Below are positions 1 to 6,600 of a stretch of DNA of 10,937 nt, piece after piece. A program made the translations under genes and the position numbers. Below the pieces are notes generated by a model, which was not told the DNA's origin, made no database searches, and worked only from the letters and a program-made list of their open reading frames with translations. Origin of the DNA: Candidatus Dormiibacterota bacterium (lineage in GTDB: Bacteria; Chloroflexota; Dormibacteria; UBA8260); NCBI GenBank assembly GCA_955652545.1, contig CATPCA010000122.1:1-10937 (forward strand), read 5' to 3'. Position 1 is the first letter of the stretch, and each line of letters begins with the position of its first letter.

Positions 1-141
1 GCGCTGGGTGGCCTGGCTGTTGTTCTGCTGGCTGGCGAGCGACAGCGGGATGAACGCGATGAGCAACCCGGCGACCGACATGATCACCGCGAACTTCACC
101 GAGAAGTTGAGGCGACCCCAGAGACGCTGGACCTGCGGCAT
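1..141 (-). CDS. Membrane sensor-like protein, N-terminal fragment (runs off the left edge)
   Basis: Only the first 47 codons are inside the window, starting from an ATG at 141 and open to base 1. The translation begins MPQVQRLWGRLNFSVKF, a short basic amphipathic cytoplasmic start. A clear hydrophobic segment follows at about residues 17-36, and then a polar stretch rich in Gln, Asn and Ser. This signal-anchor layout is typical of histidine kinases, chemotaxis receptors and diguanylate cyclases, which carry an extracytoplasmic sensing domain after the first membrane helix. No catalytic part is visible, so the class cannot be named. A second ATG at 151 is in a different frame. There is no strong Shine-Dalgarno sequence; a TACGAT hexamer lies 8 bases upstream of the ATG. 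The gene is divergent from the duplicated-repeat protein at 237. That the region is coding is likely; sensor identity is inference. Confidence 0.6.
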   Translation of the reverse strand, partial: MPQVQRLWGRLNFSVKFAVIMSVAGLLIAFIPLSLASQQNNSQATQR

Positions 142-149
142 CCTGAGCC

Positions 150-155
150 ATCGTA
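150..155 (-). promoter_or_regulatory. Possible -10 element for the left-edge sensor-like gene
   Basis: Read on the minus strand this is TACGAT, matching the TAnnnT form of a sigma-70-type -10 box, 8 bases before the ATG at 141. No convincing -35 is present 17 bases further up. If it is real, the transcript would be leaderless or nearly so. Confidence 0.25.
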
Positions 156-224
156 CGCCCCGCTTCGGGAGCACCCGCGTGACGTTTCAGTGACCTGCGG
201 GGGCGCGGCCGCTCGGTGCTGCCG

Positions 225-230
225 TACGCT
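225..230 (+). promoter_or_regulatory. Possible -10 element for the duplicated-repeat protein
   Basis: TACGCT lies 6 bases before the ATG at 237, in the context GCCGTACGCTG. The divergent gene has the near-identical GGCGTACGATG. No Shine-Dalgarno sequence or -35 box can be seen, so a leaderless transcript is possible. The call rests only on the hexamer and its spacing. Confidence 0.25.
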
Positions 231-236
231 GCGCCC

Positions 237-773
237 ATGGCCGCAGTGGTGATCAGCTTCGTCGACGGTGAGGTGCTCCACGCCGAGATCCCCGAGCTCA
301 CCTTCGAGATGCCGGTGATCGAAGCGGAGGTGCGCGGCGTCGAGCCCAACAACCAGCGCGCCATCCTTCCGCTGACGGCGATCACCCAGATCATGGTGGG
401 CTCCCCGGAGCCCGCCCCGGCCACCGAGGTCACCGGCGCCTGGGACCGCGCTGCCTTTCACTTCCTCGACGGTCAGGTCCTGCGCGCGTCGATCGAGCCT
501 GGCGCCCTGCTCGGTCGCCACGGCGGGATCTGGCGCGTCGTTCCCCAGGGCGAGGCCGAGCTGACCACCCTGGCGATCCCCTACTGCGCGCTCAAGGCGG
601 TGTTCCAGATCCGTCAGTGGGACAGCCGTCCGTTCTCCGAAAGAGGGGACGGCGACCGGATCGACACCGTCACGCGCGTCCTCGCTGAACGGGAACGTCA
701 CCTCGAGGAGATGGCCACCCCCGAGCAGCGACGCCCGCTGATGAGCCGGGTGGGCCGCCGGCGAACGCCCTGA
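237..773 (+). CDS. Hypothetical protein with two tandem F-x-D-G beta-type repeats
   Basis: The product is a soluble protein of 178 residues with no signal peptide or membrane helix, and no enzyme motif is seen. It contains two copies of a domain of about 55 residues. Copy 1 (about residues 3-57) opens with VVISFVDGEVLHAEI and closes with ILPLTAITQIMVG. Copy 2 (about residues 71-130) opens with AAFHFLDGQVLRASI and closes with LAIPYCALKAVFQI. The F-[VL]-D-G-x-V-L-x-A-x-I opening resembles the small beta domain annotated as DUF6982 in some bacterial proteins; this is a family resemblance recalled, not searched. A charged, Arg-rich tail follows from about residue 140. The ATG at 237 is preferred because the fold begins right after it; a GTG at 216 would add seven residues. 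The gene diverges from a sensor-like gene and lies 53 bases upstream of a membrane protein gene, so a signalling or envelope role is possible but unproven. Confidence 0.72.
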   Translation: MAAVVISFVDGEVLHAEIPELTFEMPVIEAEVRGVEPNNQRAILPLTAITQIMVGSPEPAPATEVTGAWDRAAFHFLDGQVLRASIEPGALLGRHGGIWRVVPQGEAELTTLAIPYCALKAVFQIRQWDSRPFSERGDGDRIDTVTRVLAERERHLEEMATPEQRRPLMSRVGRRRTP

Positions 774-812
774 GCGGTGCTCGAGGTGACCGCCGGCGCG
801 GCAATCCGCTGT

Positions 813-818
813 TACCGT
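813..818 (+). promoter_or_regulatory. Possible extended -10 for the flippase-like/epimerase pair
   Basis: TACCGT is preceded by TGT, giving the TGnTAnnnT extended -10 pattern, and lies 8 bases before the GTG at 827. The infA upstream region carries the almost identical TGTTACCCT. No -35 at the usual spacing is visible. This would provide a promoter within the 53-base gap after the upstream gene. Confidence 0.3.
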
Positions 819-826
819 TGTCTGCT

Positions 827-1873
827 GTGTCACTCAGGCCTGCGGTGACGGAGCCGGCCCCGGACAGCGCGGCGCTGGCGCCTCCCGGCCGCCTTCTCAC
901 GCGTCGGACCATCCTGTCCCTGGTTGCCGCCGCGGTGATCGTCGTCGTCGCGGTGTGGCGAGCGCCGATCGACTGGTCGGACGCCTGGAACCGGATCCGC
1001 CATGCCAACGTGGGCCTGTACCTGGCCGCGCTGATCGTCTACCAGGCGTCGTTCCTGGTGCGCAGCTGGCGCTGGAAGCTGCTGTTGCGCAATGCCGGCG
1101 AGGACCGTCCGACGATGCCGCTGGTGCCGATCCTGGTGGTGTCGTTCTTCGTGAACTGCGTGGTGCCGGCCAAGATGGGCGACGTCTACCGCGCCTACCT
1201 GGCGCGGTTGCGCCAGCGCGTACCGGTGTCGCGCGCGCTGGGCACGATCATCGCCGAGCGCCTGCTCGACCTGGTGGTCCTCATGGCACTGCTGCTGATC
1301 GCCGGGGCGATCGTGTTCCACGACCGCGCGCCTGCGGTGCTGATCCCGTACCTGGTTGCCGGCGTCGCCGTGTGCGCTGCGGGGATCGGGGCGATCCTGG
1401 TGATGCGCGCGGGACGAGGCCAGCGGCTGTTGCGCCTGCTCCCCGAGGCGGTGTTCCACCGCTACGAGAGCTTTCGCATGGGCACCGTCGAGTCGTTTCG
1501 CCACCTCGAGGTGCTGATCCCGCTGACGGCGCTGGTATGGGGCATGGAGAGCGCCCGGCTGGCGCTGGTGGTCTTCGCCCTCGGTGGCGGCGGCTCGCTC
1601 GGGCCCGCCCAGCTGCTGCTCATCGCGCTGGTCGCCGCGCTGCTGACCACGGTGCCATTCCTGCCCGGCGGCCTCGGCCTCGTCGAGGCGGGCATGGTCG
1701 GCGTGCTGGTGAGCGTCGGCGGGCTGGGTCGCAATGCAGCGCTCAGCATCGCCCTGCTCGACCGCAGCATCAGCTACGGCAGCGTGGTGGCGGTGGGTGC
1801 CGTCGTGTTCGCCGTGACCCATGTACGCCTGCCGAGAGTCGGCGACGAAGCCCTCACCCGAGCCGTCCGTTGA
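827..1873 (+). CDS. Multi-pass membrane protein, LPG synthase TM / flippase-like family
   Basis: This is a 348-residue integral membrane protein of the lysylphosphatidylglycerol synthase transmembrane family (formerly UPF0104; the MprF flippase-domain fold, also called AglD-like). It shows about seven to eight hydrophobic segments beginning near residue 28. Conserved polar signatures of the family are present: RSWRWKLLL (about 79-87), VPAKMGDVYRAYL (about 114-126), TIIAERLLDL (about 140-149) and the C-terminal PGGLGLVE (280-287). Family members are thought to move or modify lipid-linked substrates across the cytoplasmic membrane; the substrate here is not known. There is no C-terminal aminoacyl-transferase domain, so it is not a complete MprF. 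A GTG at 827 is chosen; a TTG at 818 would add three residues and would overlap a possible -10 box. Its stop overlaps the start of the epimerase gene by 3 bases (TTGA arrangement), which suggests coupled translation and a joint role in glycolipid or polysaccharide assembly. Confidence 0.85.
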   Translation: MSLRPAVTEPAPDSAALAPPGRLLTRRTILSLVAAAVIVVVAVWRAPIDWSDAWNRIRHANVGLYLAALIVYQASFLVRSWRWKLLLRNAGEDRPTMPLVPILVVSFFVNCVVPAKMGDVYRAYLARLRQRVPVSRALGTIIAERLLDLVVLMALLLIAGAIVFHDRAPAVLIPYLVAGVAVCAAGIGAILVMRAGRGQRLLRLLPEAVFHRYESFRMGTVESFRHLEVLIPLTALVWGMESARLALVVFALGGGGSLGPAQLLLIALVAALLTTVPFLPGGLGLVEAGMVGVLVSVGGLGRNAALSIALLDRSISYGSVVAVGAVVFAVTHVRLPRVGDEALTRAVR

Positions 1874-2799
1874 GGGCGCTGGTCACGGGCGGAGCCGGGT
1901 TCATCGGCTCGATGCTGGTCGACGCGCTGCTCGGCGACGGCACGGAGGTGAGCGTAGTCGACGACCTGTCGCGTGGGCGGCGTGAGCAGGTGGCCGACGC
2001 GGCCGCCTTCCACCATGTCGACATCGGCGGTGAGGGCCTTGCGCCGGTGGTCGCCGCGGTCGCGCCCGACGTCGTGTTCCACCTTGCAGCCCAGATCGAT
2101 GTGCGTCGCTCCGTCAGCGACCCGGTGCTCGACACCCGGATCAATGTGCTCGGCACCGTCAACGTCCTCGATGCCTGCGTGCGCGCCGGGGTTCGCAGGG
2201 TGGTGTTCGCGTCGAGCGGGGGCGCGCTCTACGGCGACACCGATGTGCTGCCGACCCCGGAGACCCACCCGTGCGCGCCGGCGTCGGCGTACGGCGCCGC
2301 CAAGCTGGCCGGCGAGAGCTACGGCGCCGTCTTCGCCCACGTGCACGGCCTCGAGTTCGTGGCACTGCGCTATGCCAACGTGTACGGACCGCGGCAGGAT
2401 CCGCACGGGGAGGCGGGGGTGGTGGCGATCTTCGCCGAACGTCTCCTGGCCGGCCGCGACCCCGTCATCAACGGGGACGGCAGCCAGACCCGTGACTACG
2501 TCCACGTCGACGACGTCGTCGCCGCCAACCTGCGGGCCGCGCAGACCACGCACCTCGGTGCTTTCAACATCGGGACCGGCGTTGAATGCGACGTCAACGA
2601 GCTCTACGCGCACATCGCGCGCGCCGCCGGCGTGTCACGCGCGCCGCAGCATGGGCCGGGGATGGCGGGCGAGCAGCGTCGCTCCGTCCTCGACATCTCG
2701 CGCGCTGCCGAGCTGCTCGACTGGCGTCCGCGCGTCGGCCTTGCTGAGGGACTCTCACAGACCGTCGCCTGGTTCGCCTCCCGCCGCGTGGCCAAGTAG
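1870..2799 (+). CDS. NAD-dependent nucleotide-sugar epimerase/dehydratase (GalE-like, extended SDR)
   Basis: This is a cytosolic extended short-chain dehydrogenase of 309 residues, the usual length for bacterial UDP-glucose 4-epimerase-like enzymes. The Rossmann NAD-binding motif GGAGFIG is at residues 7-13 and an acidic VVDDLSRG follows beta-2. FHLAAQIDVRRSV matches the family's H-x-A-A region. The catalytic elements are SSGGALYG (Ser115/Ser116) and Y141-G-A-A-K145. The family segments VYGPRQDPHGEAGVVAIF and RDYVHVDDVV are also present. It probably interconverts or dehydrates a UDP- or dTDP-sugar; UDP-glucose 4-epimerase is the most likely activity, but the substrate cannot be fixed from sequence, so no gene symbol is given. 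The start is TTG at 1870, overlapping the TGA of the membrane protein gene. It leaves only M-R-A-L before the V-T-G-G motif, which fits the family exactly, although the frame is open further upstream. The 3' end overlaps a convergent gene by 45 bp. Confidence 0.9.
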   Translation: MRALVTGGAGFIGSMLVDALLGDGTEVSVVDDLSRGRREQVADAAAFHHVDIGGEGLAPVVAAVAPDVVFHLAAQIDVRRSVSDPVLDTRINVLGTVNVLDACVRAGVRRVVFASSGGALYGDTDVLPTPETHPCAPASAYGAAKLAGESYGAVFAHVHGLEFVALRYANVYGPRQDPHGEAGVVAIFAERLLAGRDPVINGDGSQTRDYVHVDDVVAANLRAAQTTHLGAFNIGTGVECDVNELYAHIARAAGVSRAPQHGPGMAGEQRRSVLDISRAAELLDWRPRVGLAEGLSQTVAWFASRRVAK

Positions 2800-3231
2800 A
2801 CCCTCCGCAGCCGCGCAACATTCGGCGGCGTGGTCGCGCAACACGATCACCGCGGCCCCGAGCCCGGGACTGACGCCGTCGGCCTGCACGATGCGCCATG
2901 CCCACGCTGCGTCCTCGGCAGCGGCGACCAGCAACGCGCGGGCCGCGGCGTCGTCCTCGGCGAGGTCGGCAACCGGCGGCAGACTGTCGAGAGTCTGCTG
3001 GATGCCGGTGGTGCGGCGACGGCCGGCGCGGGCCGCCTCCTCGTCCACGACACGAGGCGGGGGTGCGTCCGCCCACGACGACAGTCCATCGAGGGACGCG
3101 CGCAGCTGTGCCTGCAAAGAGGTCAGCAGCGCCGGTGTGTCGGCGGGTCGCGGCGCCGAGCCTCCGAGCGAGCGATAGGCTGCGAACAGCAGCAGCACAA
3201 CGAGCACGATGACGATGACGTAGACCGCCAT
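2755..3231 (-). CDS. Small membrane-anchored protein of unknown function, downstream of infA
   Basis: The product has 158 residues. Residues 2-18 (AVYVIVIVLVVLLLFAA) form a single N-terminal membrane helix with almost no residues before it. The remainder is predicted to be soluble, mostly helical and Ala-rich, with a mix of acidic and basic stretches; two adjacent Cys lie in the sequence HAAECCAAAEG near the end. I recognise no family. The gene starts 7 bases after the infA stop on the same strand, so the two are very likely co-transcribed. No Shine-Dalgarno sequence is evident, and initiation may depend on coupling to infA translation. The 3' end overlaps the last 45 bp of the convergent epimerase gene. 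A real gene is favoured by the clean N-terminal anchor and the tight spacing; the low-complexity composition leaves some doubt. Confidence 0.62.
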   Translation of the reverse strand: MAVYVIVIVLVVLLLFAAYRSLGGSAPRPADTPALLTSLQAQLRASLDGLSSWADAPPPRVVDEEAARAGRRRTTGIQQTLDSLPPVADLAEDDAAARALLVAAAEDAAWAWRIVQADGVSPGLGAAVIVLRDHAAECCAAAEGLLGHAAGGEPGDGL

Positions 3232-3238
3232 CCGCGCG

Positions 3239-3544
3239 TTACTTGTAGCGGAAGGTGATCCGACCGCGGGTGAGGTCGTACGGGCTCAGCTCGACGCGCA
3301 CCTTGTCGCCGATGAGGATGCGGATGTAGAACTTGCGCATCTTGCCGGCGGTGTAGGCGAGGACCTCCTGGCCGGTGAGCAGCTTGACCTTGAACATGGC
3401 GTTGGGGAGCGGCTCGACGACCGTCGCGTCCATCTCGATCGTCTCCTCCTTGACCTCGGCCGCCTCCGCCGCGGCCGCGGGATCGCGGCGGCGTGCGGGA
3501 CCGCGGCGGCGGGCGCCGCCGGGCCGAGGTGGACGTCGGGCCAA
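3239..3544 (-). CDS. infA: Translation initiation factor IF-1 with an N-terminal Arg/Ala-rich extension
   Basis: IF-1 binds the A site of the 30S subunit and assists IF-2 and IF-3 in start-site selection. The C-terminal part of about 70 residues is a complete S1/OB-fold IF-1: [19 protein letters not shown], then [20 protein letters not shown] and [15 protein letters not shown] at the extreme C-terminus. Typical IF-1 has 70-75 residues. Here no start codon exists just before the core, because K-E-E-T is preceded by a GTC valine codon. The reading frame therefore continues upstream through a segment rich in Arg, Pro and Ala. The TTG at 3544 is chosen because GGGGAG (3551-3556) lies 6 bases before it, giving 101 residues. 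A GTG at 3661 would give 140 residues but would overlap the divergent metH control region. The gene is followed 7 bases later by the small membrane protein gene. It is not in the usual ribosomal-protein gene cluster within this window. Confidence 0.9.
   Translation of the reverse strand: MARRPPRPGGARRRGPARRRDPAAAAEAAEVKEETIEMDATVVEPLPNAMFKVKLLTGQEVLAYTAGKMRKFYIRILIGDKVRVELSPYDLTRGRITFRYK
3504..3521 (-). other. GC-rich hairpin inside the 5' end of infA
   Basis: CGGCGGC at 3504-3510 pairs perfectly with GCCGCCG at 3515-3521 across a 4-base loop. In the infA mRNA this lies 24-41 bases into the reading frame when the TTG at 3544 is the start. It may be a by-product of the Arg/Gly/Ala codons, but it could affect ribosome loading. 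Confidence 0.35.
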
Positions 3545-3550
3545 GAGGAT

Positions 3551-3556
3551 CTCCCC
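3551..3556 (-). promoter_or_regulatory. Ribosome binding site that selects the infA TTG start
   Basis: On the minus strand this reads GGGGAG, six bases before the TTG at 3544. It is the best Shine-Dalgarno match in the infA upstream frame and is the main reason for choosing this start over longer alternatives. Confidence 0.6.
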
Positions 3557-3590
3557 GAAATGCTGTGCGGTGGGGTCCGCAACGCGGGCG

Positions 3591-3596
3591 AGGGTA
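3591..3596 (-). promoter_or_regulatory. Possible extended -10 of the infA promoter
   Basis: On the minus strand TGTTACCCT gives a TGn-TAnnnT extended -10, with TACCCT at 3596-3591. A start about 7 bases downstream would give a leader of roughly 40 bases carrying the GGGGAG ribosome site before the TTG at 3544. No -35 box is clear. Confidence 0.35.
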
Positions 3597-3642
3597 ACAT
3601 GGCCACCGCCACGATTGCGGCCGCGAGAAGTGGAATCGCCGG

Positions 3643-3648
3643 TAGAAT
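3643..3648 (+). promoter_or_regulatory. Possible -10 element of the metH promoter
   Basis: TAGAAT is one mismatch from TATAAT and lies in the 127-base divergent gap between infA and metH, 23 bases before the metH ATG. No good -35 box is seen 16-18 bases upstream. A 10-bp perfect palindrome, GTGAATTCAC (3652-3661), sits just downstream at the expected transcription start and could be an operator or chance. Confidence 0.4.
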
Positions 3649-3661
3649 CAGGTGAATTCAC

Positions 3662-3666
3662 AGGAG
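3662..3666 (+). promoter_or_regulatory. Ribosome binding site of metH
   Basis: The bases AGGAG here precede the ATG at 3672 with 5 bases between, a strong Shine-Dalgarno match that fixes the metH start. Confidence 0.65.
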
Positions 3667-3671
3667 AGTGA

Positions 3672-6600
3672 ATGACCCAGACACCGGCGATCCATCGCCG
3701 CTCCTTTCTCGAAGCCCTCAGTCGGCGTGTCCTCGTCTATGACGGGGCCATGGGCACCGGCCTGCAGTCATTCGAGCCCACCGCCGACGATTTCGGCGGC
3801 CCGAAGCTCGAAGGCTGGATGGACGGTCTTGTCCTGCATGCCCCGCACCTGGTCGAGAAGGTGCATCGTTCGTTCCTCGAGGTGGGCTGCGACGTCGTGG
3901 AGACCGCCACTTTCCAGGCCACGCGTCTGCGCCTCAGCGAGTGGGGACAGGCCGAGCACACCCTGGAGCTGAACCGGCAGGCGGCCGCCATCGCGCGGCG
4001 CCTCTGCGATGAGTACAGCACCGCAGAGCATCCGCGATTCGTCGCGGGAAGCATGGGGCCGTCTGGCTACCTGCCCTCGTCGAGCGATCCGACGCTGTCC
4101 GACATCAGCTTCGCAGCGTTGGTGGAGGCTTTCGCCGAACAGGCACAGGGCCTGGTCGAGGGTGGCAGCGACCTGCTCATCATCGAGACCGCGCAGGACA
4201 TCCTCGAGGTGAGAGCAGCGATCCTCGGCTGTCGCGAGGCGTTCGCCCGCACCGGCGTCACCGTCCCGGTGCAGGCTTCCGTCAGCCTGCTCGACACCAG
4301 TGGAACCATGCTCCTCGGAACCCAGCCCGGAGCGGTGGTGGCCATCCTCGACTCGCTCGGCGTCGACCTCATCGGGCTGAACTGCTCGACGGGCCCTGAG
4401 TTGATGCGCGACGGCATCCGTGTGCTCACCGAACGCAGCTCCGTGCCGGTGACGTGCATCCCCAACGCCGGCATCCCCTCCAACGTTGGGGGGCGGGCGC
4501 ATTTCCCGCTGGGGGCTGTCGACATGGGAATCCAGCTCGAGGACTTCGTCCGCCGGCTCGGCGTGGCCGCGGTGGGCGGCTGTTGCGGGACCACGAGCGA
4601 GCACATCGCCGAGCTGGTTCGCCGGGTGGGGTCGCTGCCCGCTCCCGAACGCCGTGGCGACGGCGTGCCGCGCCTGGCCAGCGCGATGAGCGACCTCGAG
4701 CTGCGCCAGCAACCCGCGCCGCTGCTCATCGGCGAACGCGTCAACGCGCAAGGCTCGCGGGCAGTGAAGCGGCTGCTGCTCGATGAGGACTACAACGGCA
4801 TCGTCGCCATCGGTCGCGGACAGTCGGAAGGCGGGGCACACGCACTCGATGTGTGCGTCGCCGTCACCGAGCGCGCCGACGAGGCCGAGCAGATGCGTGA
4901 GGTGGTGCGTGGGCTCGAGATGTCCGTCGACGCGCCGCTGATCATCGACAGCACCGACGCCAATGTCATCCGCGCCGCGCTCGAGTCCAATCCCGGGCGG
5001 GCAGTGATCAACAGCGTGAACCTCGAGAACGGCCGCACCCGCTGCGAGAGCGTGTTGCCGCTGGTGCGCGACCACGGTGCGTGTGTCATCGCTCTGACGA
5101 TCGATGAGGCGGGCATGGCCAACACCTCCGAACGCAAGCTGTCCGTAGCCACGCGGATCCGCGATCTTGCCTGCGAGGAGTTCGGCCTGCGACCCGAGCA
5201 GCTTCTCTTCGACGCACTGACCTTCACGCTGGCGACCGGTGAGGCCGAGTACATCGACTCCGCGCACGAGACCATCGAGGGGATCCGGCGTATCAAGGAA
5301 TTGCTTCCCGGCGTCGGGACCGTCCTCGGAGTCTCCAACGTGTCCTTCGGTCTGTCGGTGGCGAGCCGGCCCTGCCTCAACAGCGTCTTCCTCTACCACT
5401 GCGTGCAGGCTGGTCTGGATGCGGCCATCGTCAACCCCGCTCACATCACCCCGTATGCGGAGATCGGGGCCACCGAACGTGAGCTTGCCGAAGACCTCAT
5501 CTTCAACCGACGTGAGGACTCGCTGGCGCGCTTCATCGCGCACTTCGACGGCGCCGGCGACAGTGCCGCTGTCGAGAGCAGCGCGGATCCGTACGCGGGC
5601 ATGGACCCGGCCGCGCGGATCCATGCGCAGATCCTCCAGCGCCGGCGCGACGGCATCGAGGAGCAGATCGACCTCGCCGTCGCCGAACGCGACCCGGTGC
5701 TGGTCCTCAACGAGGTGCTGCTGCCGGCGATGAAGGAGGTGGGCGACCGGTTCGGCGCAGGCGAGCTGATCCTTCCCTTCGTGCTGCAGAGCGCCGAGGT
5801 GATGAAGCGCGCGGTCGGACAGCTCGAGAAGTACCTCGACCGTGTTGAGGGCACCTCCAAGGGCACCGTCGTGCTCGCCACCGTCTACGGCGATGTGCAC
5901 GACATCGGCAAGAACCTGGTCAACACGATCCTCAGCAACAACGGCTACACCGTGCACGACCTCGGCAAGCAGGTGCCGATGACGGCGATCATCGACCGCG
6001 CCGTCGAGGTCAAGGCGGACGTGATCGGCTTGAGCGCGCTGTTGGTGAGCACGAGCAAGCAGATGCCACTCTGCCTGCACGAGATCTCCGCGCGCGGCCT
6101 GGAATTCCCGGTGATCATCGGTGGCGCTGCCATCAACCGCGGCTTCGGCCGGCGCATCCTCACTCTCGACGACGGCAGCATCTACGACCCGGGTGTCTTC
6201 TACTGCAAGGACGCCTTCGAAGGTCTCGACACCGTCGAGCAGCTGCGCGACGAGCCGCGCCGGGTTGCTCTGGTCGAGCGAATCCGGGACGAGGCCGTTC
6301 ACCAGGCTGAGCGTGATGGTGAGCGCGACGCGCGGCGCCATGCGGCGGCTGTCCAGACCGACGGCGCCCCGGTTGCACCGCGCAGCGACACCCGAACGGA
6401 TGTGGCTTTGCCGGTGCCGCCGTTCTGGGGTCCACGCCGGCTGGACAACATCGACCTCGACGCCGTCATACCCTGTATCGATCGCAACTCACTGTTCAAG
6501 ATGAGCTGGCAGTTCAAGGGCGTGCACGACCCGGTGCGGTGGGCGACCCTGCTCGAGGAGGAGCTCGAGCCGCGACTGGCGCGCTCGATCGATGAGGCAA

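Noticed and set aside
96..833. 245-codon minus-strand frame over the duplicated-repeat gene
   Set aside because: It is His/Gly/Arg-rich with no recognisable domain, and the opposite strand shows a clear internal duplication at the protein level.
830..1822. 330-codon minus-strand frame opposite the flippase-like gene
   Set aside because: The translation is an unbroken run of His, Gln, Arg and Asp, typical of the antisense of a hydrophobic membrane protein gene.
955..1869. Open frame upstream of and continuous with the epimerase, which could suggest a fusion protein
   Set aside because: This part is the +1 shadow of the membrane protein gene and gives Arg/Pro/Ala-rich nonsense. The epimerase fold begins exactly at the TTG at 1870.
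3469..3480. CCGCGGCCGCGG perfect palindrome
   Set aside because: It lies within Ala/Arg codons of the infA extension in very GC-rich DNA; chance and codon use explain it.
3545..3661. Longer IF-1 starting at a GTG at 3661
   Set aside because: It has no ribosome site and would extend across the probable infA promoter and the metH control region. The TTG at 3544 has a well-placed GGGGAG.
3545..3671. Cobalamin or SAM riboswitch upstream of metH
   Set aside because: The gap is only 127 bases, is shared with the infA upstream region, and the proposed metH leader is about 17 bases. No riboswitch core was recognised.
3768..6341. 857-codon open frame antisense to metH
   Set aside because: Long stop-free antisense frames are expected opposite GC-rich coding DNA. 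The translation is low-complexity, rich in Asp, His, Arg and Val, with no motif, while the plus strand encodes a complete MetH.
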